Position numbers and translations under genes: made by a program. The notes under the pieces were generated by a model. The model worked only from the letters and a program-made list of their open reading frames with translations, was not told the DNA's origin and did not search any database. Positions 17,204-26,275 of a stretch of 64,000 bases of DNA are shown here, piece by piece. Source of the DNA: CAJCIS01 sp965276755 (GTDB taxonomy: Bacteria; Pseudomonadota; Alphaproteobacteria; Acetobacterales; Acetobacteraceae); contig OZ255625.1 of assembly GCA_965276755.1 (NCBI GenBank), positions 744,001-808,000 of the forward strand. The letters are read 5' to 3'. Within the stretch, counting starts at the first letter, position 1. Each line of letters begins with the position of its first letter.

Positions 17204-18491
17204 GGGCAGACGCTACAAGCACCCCGTCCAGCCCCAAGGTCACTGCGGCCGCAACGCACGCCAGAACCGCCAGCACCGGCCCCATCGCGAAATCTCCCAT
17301 CACGTCCCGCCGCCGGCACAGCAGCAGCAAGGCCACCATCGGCACAGGCACCACCAGGCTGAGCACCACCTGGCTGATCACCAGGCATCGCGTTACATCC
17401 GCACCCGCGGCCACCACCACAAAGGCCGGCAGCATCGTCACCACGCGGCGCAGCCACACCGGAATGCGTCGTCGCAGGAAACCTTGCATGATGACCTGCC
17501 CCGCCATCGTGCCGACGACAGAACTCGAAATCCCGCTCGCCATAAGTGAGGCGAGGAAGATAAAGGCCGCCGCCCCGCCCAGCAGCGGCGCCAGCGTGTG
17601 ATACGCGGTCTGGATCTGCGCCACGTCGCGGTGCCCGGCATGAAAGGCTGCTGCTGCCATCATTATCATCGCCACATTCACCAGCCCCGCCAGACTGAGC
17701 GCGCCCACCACCTCCAAATTGGAATAGCGCACCAGAAGTGCGCGCTGCGCATCATTTGCCGCGTGCGTGCGCGCCTGCGTCAGCCCCGAGTGCAGGTAGA
17801 TCGCGTGCGGCATGACCGTCGCACCGAATATGCCCACGGCCAGCGTGACCGCGCCCGCGCCAGGCAGCACAGGCACGAAGGCACCCCTGGCAGCAGCGAG
17901 CCAGTTCGGCGGCACGATCACGATCTCCGTCAGGTAGCAGGCGCCGATTACCCCCACGAGGCCGCCGATCACCAGCTCCAGCGGGCGGAACCCGCCGCGG
18001 TCCAGGCGCAGCAGCACAAATGTCAGCACGCCGACGATGACCATGCCGGCCAGCAGCGGCAGATGGAGCAGCAGCGAAAGCCCCACGGCCCCGCCCAGGA
18101 ACTCGGCCAGATCGGTTGCCATGGCCGCGATTTCGCTGACCACCCACATGGCCAGGCTCACCGGGCGCGGAAAATGCGCGGCGCTCAATTCGGCCAGGTT
18201 GCAGCCGGTGACGATGCCCAGGCGCGCCGAGAGCGATTGGAACAGCATGGCGATCAGGTTGGCCGCCAGCGCGACCCACAGCAGGCCATAGCCGTAGGCC
18301 GCCCCTGCCTGGATGTTGGTCGCGAAATTGCCGGGATCGACATAGGCCACCGAGGCCACCATCGCGGGTCCCACGAAGGGAACCATGGCGCGCAGACCAT
18401 GGCGCCGGCCGGCGAATACGTCGGCGATCGCCGCGATCGTGCGGCTGGTCGCCGCACCCGGCGCGGGATCGGGGGCTGCCTGGGCGCTCAT
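17196..18491 (-). CDS. mntH: Nramp-type divalent metal/proton symporter
   Basis: MntH imports Mn2+ (and Fe2+) with protons. The protein (about 431 aa) has some 11 hydrophobic helices, the metal-site motif VDPGNFATN in the first helix and the paired FGATVMPHAIYLHS in helix 6, both diagnostic. ATG at 18491 gives MSAQAAPD; an ATG 24 nt upstream is equally possible. The last residues (ASALQ) run into repeat A. No manganese riboswitch or MntR gene is evident in the short leader. The Fur-like regulator at 3.9 kb might control it (speculative). Confidence 0.93.
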   Translation of the reverse strand: MSAQAAPDPAPGAATSRTIAAIADVFAGRRHGLRAMVPFVGPAMVASVAYVDPGNFATNIQAGAAYGYGLLWVALAANLIAMLFQSLSARLGIVTGCNLAELSAAHFPRPVSLAMWVVSEIAAMATDLAEFLGGAVGLSLLLHLPLLAGMVIVGVLTFVLLRLDRGGFRPLELVIGGLVGVIGACYLTEIVIVPPNWLAAARGAFVPVLPGAGAVTLAVGIFGATVMPHAIYLHSGLTQARTHAANDAQRALLVRYSNLEVVGALSLAGLVNVAMIMMAAAAFHAGHRDVAQIQTAYHTLAPLLGGAAAFIFLASLMASGISSSVVGTMAGQVIMQGFLRRRIPVWLRRVVTMLPAFVVVAAGADVTRCLVISQVVLSLVVPVPMVALLLLCRRRDVMGDFAMGPVLAVLACVAAAVTLGLDGVLVASALQ

Positions 18492-18539
18492 GGCTTCAGA
18501 TGCGAGGGCGAGCATAATCCGGTCAAGACAACCTTAGCG

Positions 18540-18590
18540 GAATTGATGATCGGGGTTTGGGGCATGGCACATCTCCCCCGATTTTCTCTT
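18540..18590. repeat. Repeat A, degenerate reverse copy
   Basis: GATCGGGGTTTGGGGCATGG, then CACATCTCCCCCGATTTTCT: G-tracts shortened to 4, otherwise the reverse complement layout. Lies between mntH and the GGDEF-EAL gene. Confidence 0.6.
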
Positions 18591-18598
18591 GCCTCGCG

Positions 18599-20587
18599 TC
18601 AGCCGGCTTGCGCCTGCACCAGGGCCGGCACGCCAAATCCTTTCAGAAACGCCGCCACGGCATTGCCTTGCATGGGCCTGGCGAACAGATAGCCCTGCAT
18701 GATCCGGCACCCGAGCTGATCCAGCAACCGCTCCTGCCCGCGCGTCTCCACACCCTCCACCACGCAACCGAGGTCGAGATTGTCGCACAGGCTCACGATC
18801 GTGCGGATGATATCGCGCGATGTCTTGCTCGTCTGGACATCGATGACGAAGCTTCTATCGATCTTGATGCTGTCCGGCTTGAGGCGATGCACGTGAGCCA
18901 GGCTTGAATAGCCGGTGCCGAAATCGTCCAGCGAAATGCGCACGCCCAGCTTGCGCAGGGCCGCAAGTGCGAGCGTCGCCTGTTCGAAATCCAGCAGCGC
19001 GGCCGTCTCGGTGATTTCTATGCTGATGCGCTCCGGTGCCACGCCACTCTGCGCGATAATGCGGCAGACATGGCTGACCGTCTCTGGATTGATGATGTCC
19101 TGAGCTGAGAGGTTGAAGGATATGCGCAACTCCGGCGGCCAGCATGAAGCGGCAGCAAGCGCCTTTTTCAGCATGATCTGCGTGATCTCGCCGATCAGTC
19201 GTTCACGTTCGGCCGCCTTGATGAAGATGTCGGGTCCTACAGCGCCGATCAGCGGGCTGGTCCAGCGTGCCAGCGCTTCGAAGCCGATGACGCGGCATTT
19301 CTGATTATCCACGATGGGCTGGAAGGCCGGCCATAATTCGGCTGCCAGATCCGCGCGGTGCAACGCCTGCTCCACGCGGCGCCGTGCGTCGATGACCGTC
19401 TCATGCTCGCGCGAAAACACGATCGCCTGTCCGGTGCGTGTTTCCTTGGCGCGATAGAGCGCGAAATCCGCCCGTTCCAGCATCTGGCTCGAATGCGTTT
19501 TGCCGCTTTGGCTGGTGACCAGGCCGATCGAGCCCGACACATCGGCCGCGATGTCACCGGTGAGGTAAGGCCCCCTGAGCAAAACGCTCAACTTCCGCCC
19601 CAGCGCAGCGGCGTCAAGACCTGCGGCCCCGGCGAAGAACGTCACGCCGAATTCGTCCCCGCCCAGACGCGCGACAAAGACCTCTTCGCTCGCGATGCTG
19701 AGCAACCGGCAACCGACTTCGGCCAGCAGCCGGTCACCGGCGCCGTGGCCATATGTGTCGTTGACACCCTTGAACCCGTCCAAATCGACCAGCGCCAACG
19801 CGCAACCGGCGCCGGGCGTGCGCGCGCGCTCCAGCACACGCTCCAAATTCATCAGGAACATGCGCCGATTTGGCAGGCCGGTCAGCGCGTCCTGGCTTGC
19901 CAGCCGGCTATTCTCGTCACTGAGGCGTTGCGTCTCAGCCTGGCGGGCGGTCAGTTCGCGCTGAGAGAGGTTGAGCTTGGAGAAGGTCTCGTAATTGAGC
20001 ATCAGGATGTAGATCATTCCGATGACGACAACCACGAAATCGAGGGCGATTGCGATGAAGACGGGGTTGGCCGAGGCGCAGAAATAGATGGTGAAGGGCA
20101 CGATGCCGATCGCGGTGACCCGCAATGCGACCGCACGGAAATGCATCAGGCAAGAAATGCAGGTGATGACGGTCACCGCCATATAGAACGCCACGTGGAA
20201 TTTGGCGGCGACATCGCCGTAGCGGATCAGGCTGAGCGACCAGGCGGTAAATCCAACGCCCAAGGCTGTCGCCAGCCATCGTGACCGGTCCGCCTGTCTC
20301 AGTGCCTCCAGTTGCGCGATCGGCCGTCGGTACGCGCCCGCCCAGAACAGCAGCCGCGCCGTGCAACAGACGCACAACACGCCCGGGATTACCACCGTCA
20401 GGACGGATGGGGCGAGGTGGAAATAGGTAAACGCAAGCGCGCCTGTGTTGGCCATGGCCGTGACGTAGAGGATGGGCATCTGCCGGCTGAACGCCTCGAA
20501 CTGCGCATATACCAGCTCGGGGTCGTTTGGCGGCGCGACAAAGGCCGACCATATGCCTCGTAGCCACGCCGGCGTGGCAGTGTTCAT
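18599..20587 (-). CDS. Membrane GGDEF-EAL protein (c-di-GMP turnover)
   Basis: The 662-residue protein has about six hydrophobic segments (residues 35-215), a short coiled stretch (SQRELTARQAETQRLSDENS), a GGDEF domain with intact RLGGDEFGVTF, and an EAL domain with GFEALARW. Also present are SIEITETAAL and the DDFGTGYSSLAHV loop, all needed for phosphodiesterase activity. Both activities look possible. The membrane part resembles a MASE-like sensor, ligand unknown. It is not in an operon with recognisable partners. Confidence 0.9.
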   Translation of the reverse strand: MNTATPAWLRGIWSAFVAPPNDPELVYAQFEAFSRQMPILYVTAMANTGALAFTYFHLAPSVLTVVIPGVLCVCCTARLLFWAGAYRRPIAQLEALRQADRSRWLATALGVGFTAWSLSLIRYGDVAAKFHVAFYMAVTVITCISCLMHFRAVALRVTAIGIVPFTIYFCASANPVFIAIALDFVVVVIGMIYILMLNYETFSKLNLSQRELTARQAETQRLSDENSRLASQDALTGLPNRRMFLMNLERVLERARTPGAGCALALVDLDGFKGVNDTYGHGAGDRLLAEVGCRLLSIASEEVFVARLGGDEFGVTFFAGAAGLDAAALGRKLSVLLRGPYLTGDIAADVSGSIGLVTSQSGKTHSSQMLERADFALYRAKETRTGQAIVFSREHETVIDARRRVEQALHRADLAAELWPAFQPIVDNQKCRVIGFEALARWTSPLIGAVGPDIFIKAAERERLIGEITQIMLKKALAAASCWPPELRISFNLSAQDIINPETVSHVCRIIAQSGVAPERISIEITETAALLDFEQATLALAALRKLGVRISLDDFGTGYSSLAHVHRLKPDSIKIDRSFVIDVQTSKTSRDIIRTIVSLCDNLDLGCVVEGVETRGQERLLDQLGCRIMQGYLFARPMQGNAVAAFLKGFGVPALVQAQAG

Positions 20588-20654
20588 GGAGCGCTCGCAC
20601 GGAGACGGTCCTCAATTTGCCTGTGCTTGGTTAAGGCTCCGCTACTAGAGAAAA

Positions 20655-20751
20655 GACCGGGGGAGCAGTGCCATCCCCCCCAGACCCCCCGTCTTCAATT
20701 AAAATAATGACGGGGGGTTTGGGGGGATGGCGCATCGCCCCCAATCTTCCT
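20655..20751. repeat. Repeat A, complete inverted pair
   Basis: Forward copy GGGGGAGCAGTGCCATCCCC, then an AT-rich centre (TTCAATTAAAATAATG), then reverse copy GACGGGGGGTTTGGGGGGAT ending CGCCCCCAATC. The GNAT gene stop (20695) lies in the centre. Confidence 0.85.
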
Positions 20752-21261
20752 TAAGCTTTTATAGAAAATCGTCGTATCGCAAGGTACCCCATCCGGAAAC
20801 AGCGCATAACCCGGCACAACGCCCACGCGCATCCAGCCCATGCGCGCGTACAGGCGTTCCCCGTCCCCGCCAGTCACAGTATCGAGCACGAGCAGCGTCA
20901 AGCCCAGCGCACGCGCGCGATCCTCGACCGCGCGCATCAGCGCGCCACCCACGCCACGGCGTCGCGCGCGCCGGTGCACCAGCATCTTGGCGACATCGGC
21001 GCGATGCGGCTGGTTTTCCGCGGCGGCGCGGCAGAGCTGCACGGTGCCGACCATCTCGCCATCCACCCAGGCGGCGAGCAATTCGGCGGCGCCCGCGCTT
21101 ACCCGTTCGGCCACGCCTTGCCAGAACGCATCCGCCCGTGCCGCGGTCAGCGTGCGCATGAAGCTGACCGAGGCGCCGCCCTGCACGCAATCGATCAGGA
21201 TGCCAGACAACGCACCAATGCAACCCGGCACCTCGACCGCATCGAGCGTTCGGACGGTCAC
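20695..21261 (-). CDS. GNAT-family N-acetyltransferase
   Basis: The 188-residue protein has the acetyl-CoA-binding pattern MLVHRRARRRGVGGALMRAV (R-R-x-G-x-G-like), preceded by a strand with MVGTVQLCR and followed by LLVLDTVTGGDGERLYARMGW. Acceptor unknown. The last ~17 residues, including SPQTPRHYFN, are encoded by repeat A, so the ancestral C-terminus probably ended near YKSLRK. It lies 9 nt downstream of gabD on the same strand, so the two may form an operon. Confidence 0.85.
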   Translation of the reverse strand: MTVRTLDAVEVPGCIGALSGILIDCVQGGASVSFMRTLTAARADAFWQGVAERVSAGAAELLAAWVDGEMVGTVQLCRAAAENQPHRADVAKMLVHRRARRRGVGGALMRAVEDRARALGLTLLVLDTVTGGDGERLYARMGWMRVGVVPGYALFPDGVPCDTTIFYKSLRKIGGDAPSPQTPRHYFN

Positions 21262-21270
21262 GTCCGAGTC

Positions 21271-22749
21271 TCAGGCGCCCAGGCCGCCAAGGGCGAGGTA
21301 CTTGATCTCGAGATAATCCTCGATACCGTATTTCGAACCTTCCCGTCCCAATCCGGAAGATTTCACACCACCAAAGGGTGCCAGCTCGGTCGAGATGATG
21401 CCTTCGTTGATCCCGACGATGCCGTATTCCAGCGCCTCGGCCACGCGAAAGACGCGGCCCACGTCGCGCGTGTAGAAATAGGAAGCCAGGCCGAATTGCG
21501 TGTCATTGGCCATCTCGATCGCCTCGGCCTCGCTCGAAAAGCGGAACAGCGGCGCCACGGGGCCAAACGTTTCGTCGCGGAATATGTCGGCTGTGCGCGG
21601 CACATTTCCCAGGATCGTGGGCATGTAGAAATTGCCGCCCAATGGGTGGCGGCGGGCGCCGGTGATCACGTCCGCACCGCGCGCGATCGCATCGGCGACA
21701 TGCTCCTCCACCTTCTGCAGCGCGGCAGGATTGATCAACGGGCCCTGGCTCACGCCCTCCTCCATGCCGTTGCCGACTTTCATTCGTTCGACGGCGATCT
21801 TCAGCGAGGCGGCAAATCTGTCGTGGATCGTGCTCTGCACCAGGATGCGATTGGCGCAGACGCAGGTCTGCCCGGTGTTGCGATATTTGCTCGCCAGCGT
21901 GCCCGCGACCGCGGCCTCGATATCAGCGTCCTCGAACACGATGAAGGGTGCATTGCCGCCCAATTCCATGCTGGTCTTCTTGATGCTGGGCGCGCATTGC
22001 GCGAGCAGCTTGGCGCCGACTTCGGTGCTGCCGGTAAAACTCAGCTTGCGCACCATCGGATTGGCGGTCAGTTCGCCACCGGTCTCGGCAGCAGGCCCGG
22101 TGATGATGTTGCATACCCCCGCCGGCAGCCCCGCGCGCTCGGCCAGCACGCCGATCGCCAGCGCCGAGAACGGCGTTTGCGATGCCGGCCGGATCACCCC
22201 CGCGCACCCTGCGGCCCAGCCCGGGCCCGCCTTGCGCGTAATCATCGCCGCCGGAAAATTCCACGGCGTAATGGCCGCGAACACGCCGATCGGCTCCTTG
22301 AGCACCATCAGCCGGCGCCCGGCCAGATGTTGCGGGATCGTATCGCCATAGATGCGTTTGCCTTCCTCGGCAAAGAATTCGATGAAGGCGGCGGCATAGG
22401 CGATCTCGCCGCGGCTCTCGGCCAGCGGCTTGCCCTGCTCGGCGGTCATGATGACAGCCAGATCCTCCTGGTTCTCCATCATCAGGTCGAACAGGCGGCG
22501 CAGCGGCTTCTGCCGTTCCTTGGCCGTCAGCGCGCGCCAGGATTTTTGGGCGGCGTAGGCGGCCTGGACCGCGCGCCTGGTCTCGGGCGCACCGCAAGCG
22601 GGCACCAGGCCCACCAGCTCGCCATTGGCGGGATTGCGCACCGGGAGGGTGCGCCCGCTCTCGGCTTGCACCCACGCCCCGCCGATCAGGTTCGCCTGGC
22701 GCAGCAGGTCAGCGTCCTTCAGCGGCAGCGGCGTGATCGGGTTGAGCAT
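21271..22749 (-). CDS. gabD: Succinate-semialdehyde dehydrogenase (NADP+)
   Basis: GabD oxidises succinic semialdehyde to succinate at the end of GABA breakdown. The 492-residue protein closely follows the GabD pattern: ITPWNFPAAMITRKAGP, LSFTGSTEVGAKLL, catalytic Glu in ELGGNAPFIVF, and catalytic Cys in NTGQTCVCANR. The C-terminal AFGGVKSSGLGREG-like block (PFGGVKSSGLGREGSKYG) is also present. One deviation: the usual LKPASQTP has Arg for the cofactor-binding Lys (VIRPASQTP). No gabT or gabP is nearby. Confidence 0.92.
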   Translation of the reverse strand: MLNPITPLPLKDADLLRQANLIGGAWVQAESGRTLPVRNPANGELVGLVPACGAPETRRAVQAAYAAQKSWRALTAKERQKPLRRLFDLMMENQEDLAVIMTAEQGKPLAESRGEIAYAAAFIEFFAEEGKRIYGDTIPQHLAGRRLMVLKEPIGVFAAITPWNFPAAMITRKAGPGWAAGCAGVIRPASQTPFSALAIGVLAERAGLPAGVCNIITGPAAETGGELTANPMVRKLSFTGSTEVGAKLLAQCAPSIKKTSMELGGNAPFIVFEDADIEAAVAGTLASKYRNTGQTCVCANRILVQSTIHDRFAASLKIAVERMKVGNGMEEGVSQGPLINPAALQKVEEHVADAIARGADVITGARRHPLGGNFYMPTILGNVPRTADIFRDETFGPVAPLFRFSSEAEAIEMANDTQFGLASYFYTRDVGRVFRVAEALEYGIVGINEGIISTELAPFGGVKSSGLGREGSKYGIEDYLEIKYLALGGLGA

Positions 22750-22841
22750 CGGACGGCCCTCCTCGGGCTCTCTGGCGGTTTGCGCGAATATAACGGTATG
22801 GGGGCTTACGCGAGCAACCCGCCACGCCGAGGTTCATCACC

Positions 22842-23498
22842 ATGTCTCCCCTGCTTATCTTCGACCTCGACGGCACCCTGGTCGATTCGCTGCCCGATAT
22901 CGCGGCGGCCTTGAACCGCATGTTCGCGGCCCGCGGCTTGCCGCCGCTGCGGCGCGACCAGGTCATGCCCATGGTGGGCGATGGCCTGGCCCCCCTGATC
23001 GAGCGTGCCTTTGCCGCGCAGGGCGCGCCGGCCGACGCAGCCGCCGCGCACGATTACCTCAGCGATTACGAAGCGAACGTTCTGGTCGACACGCGCCTCT
23101 TCGCTGGCATCATACCGGCGATGGATAGTCTGGCCGCAGAGGGCTGGCGCTTTGCGGTCTGCACCAACAAGCCCGAGAACGCGGCGCACCTGCTGCTTGC
23201 CGGCCTTGGCATTGCGGATCGCTTCGCAGCCATCGGCGGTGGCGACAGCTTCGCCGCGCGCAAACCCCACCCGCTCCATCTGAGTGCCACGATCGAGGCT
23301 GCTTCTGGCGATCCCGCACACAGCATCATGGTGGGCGACCACGCCAACGACATCGCGGCGGCGCAGGGCGCGGGGGTGAAATCGATCTTTGCAGCGTGGG
23401 GGTATGGCCGGGAGGGCATGCAAGATGGCGCGGACGCTGTCTGCTTCACGACCGTCGCCTTCCCGGAATTGGCCAGGTCGCTGCTTCCGGTTGTTTAG
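22842..23498 (+). CDS. gph: Phosphoglycolate phosphatase
   Basis: Gph removes phosphate from 2-phosphoglycolate made by DNA repair or Rubisco. The 218-residue HAD enzyme has motif I LLIFDLDGTLVDSLPDIAAA, the CTNKP segment of motif II, KPHPLHL with the Lys, and motif III MVGDHANDIAAAQGAGV. The cap fits Gph. The start has a reasonable distance to gabD, which is divergent (93 nt). It is followed by repeats A and C before rpoH. Confidence 0.88.
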   Translation: MSPLLIFDLDGTLVDSLPDIAAALNRMFAARGLPPLRRDQVMPMVGDGLAPLIERAFAAQGAPADAAAAHDYLSDYEANVLVDTRLFAGIIPAMDSLAAEGWRFAVCTNKPENAAHLLLAGLGIADRFAAIGGGDSFAARKPHPLHLSATIEAASGDPAHSIMVGDHANDIAAAQGAGVKSIFAAWGYGREGMQDGADAVCFTTVAFPELARSLLPVV

Positions 23499-23518
23499 CT
23501 TGGAGTAAGCAAGAAAAA

Positions 23519-23566
23519 GGCTGGGGGAGATGTGCCATCCCCCCCAGACCCCCCGTCTCTATTTAA
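23519..23566. repeat. Repeat A, single copy
   Basis: GGCTGGGGGAGATGTGCCAT, then C-tracts and CCGTCTCTATTTA, directly downstream of gph. Confidence 0.8.
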
Positions 23567-23575
23567 GGTGGAAAA

Positions 23576-23632
23576 ATTGGGGGTTTGGGGCCTCAGGCCC
23601 CAACGGGGTCCAGGGGCAGAGCCCCTGGCCTA
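23576..23632. repeat. Repeat C, single copy
   Basis: GGGGCCTCAGGCCCC palindrome, then ACGGGGTCCAGGGGCAGAGC and CCCTGGC. It follows the end of rpoH. Confidence 0.75.
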
Positions 23633-23635
23633 CAT

Positions 23636-24523
23636 TCACAACGCCGCGTGTGCCATGCGCCGCTCAGCCACCTGCGTGCGCATCGACTTCTGCAGCTTCT
23701 CAAACGCGCGCACCTCGATCTGCCGCACCCGCTCGCGAGAGATGTTATATTGCTGAGACAACTCCTCTAACGTCGTAGGATTATCCTTCAGTCGGCGCTC
23801 GATCAGAATGTGCCGCTCGCGGTCGTTCAGCGTGTTCAGCGCACCGCCAAGCAAGGCCTTGCGACCGGTCAGCTCCTCGCGATCGGCTAGCTCGGTCTCT
23901 TGGCTCTCACCCTCATCGACCAGCCAATCCTGCCACTCGCCCTCGCTATCCGCGCGCACGGGGGCATTGAGGCTGTGATCGGGGGCAGCCAGGCGGCGGT
24001 TCATGCTGACCACATCCTGCTCGGGCACGCCGAGCGTGGTGGCGATCTTGGTCACGTGTTCCGGGCGCAGATCGCCATCCTCGATCGCCTGCATCTGACC
24101 CTTAAGCCGGCGCAGGTTGAAGAACAGCTTCTTCTGCGCAGCCGTGGTACCCATCTTCACGAGCGACCAACTGTGCAGGATGTATTCCTGGATTGCCGCC
24201 CGGATCCACCACATTGCATAGGTCGCCAGGCGAAAGCCCCGATCGGGGTCGAAGCGCTTGACCGCCTGCATCATCCCGACATTGCCTTCGGAAATCAGCT
24301 CGCCGACCGGCAGGCCGTAGCCGCGATAGCCCATGGCGATCTTCGCCACGAGTCGGAGATGGGAGGTGACAAGCTTGTGTGCCGCCTCCATATCCTCATT
24401 GTCACGCCAAGCGTGGGAGAGCGAGAGTTCCTCCTCCGGCGTGAGCATGGGAAACTTGCGGATCTCCTGCAGATAGCGGGAGAGATTGCCCTCTGGGGCG
24501 ACGTTGATAACGGCGGCAGCCAT
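23636..24523 (-). CDS. rpoH: RNA polymerase heat-shock sigma factor (sigma-32)
   Basis: RpoH directs transcription of heat-shock genes. The 295-residue protein shows sigma region 1.2 (NLSRYLQEIRKFPMLTPEEE), region 2 (ELISEGNVGMMQAVKRFDPD, then FRLATYAMWWIRAAIQEYIL) and the RpoH box (AAQKKLFFNLRRLK). Region 4 has the helix-turn-helix (TTLEELSQQYNISRERVRQI). Length matches the family. A strong RBS (AGGAG) precedes the ATG. It has a 300-nt leader with a good vegetative promoter. Confidence 0.96.
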   Translation of the reverse strand: MAAAVINVAPEGNLSRYLQEIRKFPMLTPEEELSLSHAWRDNEDMEAAHKLVTSHLRLVAKIAMGYRGYGLPVGELISEGNVGMMQAVKRFDPDRGFRLATYAMWWIRAAIQEYILHSWSLVKMGTTAAQKKLFFNLRRLKGQMQAIEDGDLRPEHVTKIATTLGVPEQDVVSMNRRLAAPDHSLNAPVRADSEGEWQDWLVDEGESQETELADREELTGRKALLGGALNTLNDRERHILIERRLKDNPTTLEELSQQYNISRERVRQIEVRAFEKLQKSMRTQVAERRMAHAAL

Positions 24524-24713
24524 AGTGGTCGGCTCCTTTCGTCCGGATAATCGTGCGTCCGATCCTACCCATTACGGCATAGGCGAAACACGGTTCCGGC
24601 TGGTTAAGGACGGAGCGCGGGGAAGGCAGTCACGTTACTGCGCCCGATCCCTCAGCGGCGATCGGGCGGAGCGCCTTGCCGGCATTGCGCGCCCGCGACA
24701 CCGGTTAGCCCAA

Positions 24714-24742
24714 TTGATAAGCCACGCTAGCATTCCTGTCAA
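24714..24742 (-). promoter_or_regulatory. Predicted vegetative promoter of rpoH
   Basis: On the minus strand TTGACA (24742-24737) and TATCAA (24719-24714) are separated by exactly 17 nt. The predicted transcript would have a leader of about 185 nt before the ATG at 24523; I see nothing else in 24524-24713, though a folded thermosensor-like leader is possible. Confidence 0.6.
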
Positions 24743-24823
24743 GTTAACAACGTCCATACATCAAGGGGTGTTGGTCCTGCGTCTTGCGGCGCGCCGATCA
24801 CGTTTCTGCGCGTTTCTTAGGGA

Positions 24824-24950
24824 AGGCCAGGGGCTCTGCCCCTGGACCCCGCTAAGGACAAGTCCTTAGAACCTCTCATTTTTTCTATTAGGTGGAGGTC
24901 TGGAGGCACTGCCTCCAGCGGGGTCCAGGGGCAGAGCCCCTGGCCTTACT
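24824..24950. repeat. Repeat C, inverted pair with TAAGGAC module
   Basis: The reverse copy (GCCAGGGGCTCTGCCCCTGG, CCCCGCTAAGGACAAGTCCTTAGAACC) faces a forward copy (GGGGTCCAGGGGCAGAGCCC). Between them sits GGAGGTCTGGAGGCACTGCC, a hybrid of A-like and C-like sequence. The DprE1-like gene ends inside. Confidence 0.75.
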
Positions 24951-26275
24951 GCTTCATTCAGCCGCAACCGCCTCGCCATACCTGACTGCATCCTTCCCGC
25001 AGGATCAACCTCGGCCAGCACACGGGCAAACGCCGGAAAGGACGGATACATCGCCCGGAAATCCTCGGCCGAGACAAGCGCGTCCTTGCCCAGATACACC
25101 CGCCCGCCAACCCCGCGCGTGATGGCGCACAAACGCGCATACAGCGCCTCCACCCGAGCCCCGCGGGGGAAATCCAGCGCCAGCGTGTAGCCCGCCATCG
25201 GAAAGCTGAGATAGCCCGCCCGCCCCGCGCCCATGCGTTTGAGCACGGCCAGGAACGACGCCTGGCGAGAGGCGGCAATCACCTCCAGCATTTCGCGCAA
25301 CACGGCCGCCCCGCCTGCAAACGGCACTACGCACTGAAACTGGTAGAAGCCACGCGCGCCATAAATCCGGTTCCAACCGCCAATGGCATCGAGCGGATAG
25401 AGAAAGCGCGCCAGCGGCACCTCCCGCACACGCCCGGCCATTGGCACCCGCCGGAAATAGGCCGCGTTGAACAGCCGCACGCTCAGCGAATTAAGGGCAA
25501 AGTCGGGGAAATCCACAGGCACAGTCCAGGCGCGCGCGACAGGCTGCAGGTAAGGGCCCGCGGCGATCTCGCCCGTCTGCAACACGCCGCGGCCGAGTGC
25601 GGCACCGCGCGCCGTTCCATCGATCCAGCCGACGGAATAGGTCGCCTCCCGCGCCTCTTCCATGGCCGAAATGAACGCGTCCAGCCCGCCGACACGCTGT
25701 TCGCGCACCGCAACGGCGCCGCCGGGCACGCGCTGCATGCGAAAGGCGATGCGCGTGATCATGCCGGTCAAACCCAGGCCGCCGCAGGTCGCGGCGAAAA
25801 GCTCGGCATCGGCTGGCGTGATCGTCCGCCGCAGCCCGCTCGGCAGCACCAGGTCTAGTTCGCTCACATGCTGGCAGAAGCTGCCGGCATGTTCGTGGTT
25901 CTTGCCGTGCACATCATTGGCCACCGCGCCGCCAATGGTGGCAAAGCCCGTGCCTGGCGTGACGGGCACCAAAAACCCGCACGGCAAAAACGCGGCTAAC
26001 AGGCGCGCAAAATCCACGCCCGGCTCGACCTGCACCAGCCCGGTCTCCTGGTCGAAGGCCAGTATGCGATCCAGCCGCGTGGTGATCAGAGCCTCTCCGC
26101 CCTCCAGGGTCGCGCAATCGCCGTAGGAGCGGCCGGCGCCATGCAGGCACAAACCGTTCGGCGCGGGTGCGGCAAACGCGGCCAAGGCTTCGGCCTTGCT
26201 TCCCGGGCGGCTTGCCCGGCAAAGGGCGGGGCTGACGCGGCCCCAGCCGCTCAGCGTGGTAGCGGCACTAGCCAA
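24866..26275 (-). CDS. DprE1-like FAD-dependent oxidoreductase (polyprenyl-phospho-pentose oxidase)
   Basis: In mycobacteria DprE1 oxidises decaprenyl-phospho-ribose on the way to decaprenyl-phospho-arabinose. This protein (about 469 aa from TTG 26275) begins LSGWGRVSP, then has the FAD-binding block LHGAGRSYGDCATLEGG, GTGFATIGGAVANDVHGKNH and later YSVGWIDGTARG, all DprE1-like. The DprE1 resistance-site Cys region is not clearly placed. Its start overlaps the flippase-like gene stop by 8 nt. The final ~25 residues (from LPLDPAGG) are encoded by repeat C. A general FAD-linked oxidase is the alternative. Confidence 0.75.
   Translation of the reverse strand: MASAATTLSGWGRVSPALCRASRPGSKAEALAAFAAPAPNGLCLHGAGRSYGDCATLEGGEALITTRLDRILAFDQETGLVQVEPGVDFARLLAAFLPCGFLVPVTPGTGFATIGGAVANDVHGKNHEHAGSFCQHVSELDLVLPSGLRRTITPADAELFAATCGGLGLTGMITRIAFRMQRVPGGAVAVREQRVGGLDAFISAMEEAREATYSVGWIDGTARGAALGRGVLQTGEIAAGPYLQPVARAWTVPVDFPDFALNSLSVRLFNAAYFRRVPMAGRVREVPLARFLYPLDAIGGWNRIYGARGFYQFQCVVPFAGGAAVLREMLEVIAASRQASFLAVLKRMGAGRAGYLSFPMAGYTLALDFPRGARVEALYARLCAITRGVGGRVYLGKDALVSAEDFRAMYPSFPAFARVLAEVDPAGRMQSGMARRLRLNEAVRPGALPLDPAGGSASRPPPNRKNERF

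Noticed and set aside
18492..18598. Manganese riboswitch upstream of mntH
   Set aside because: The leader is short and filled by a degenerate repeat A; no yybP-ykoY-like core is visible.
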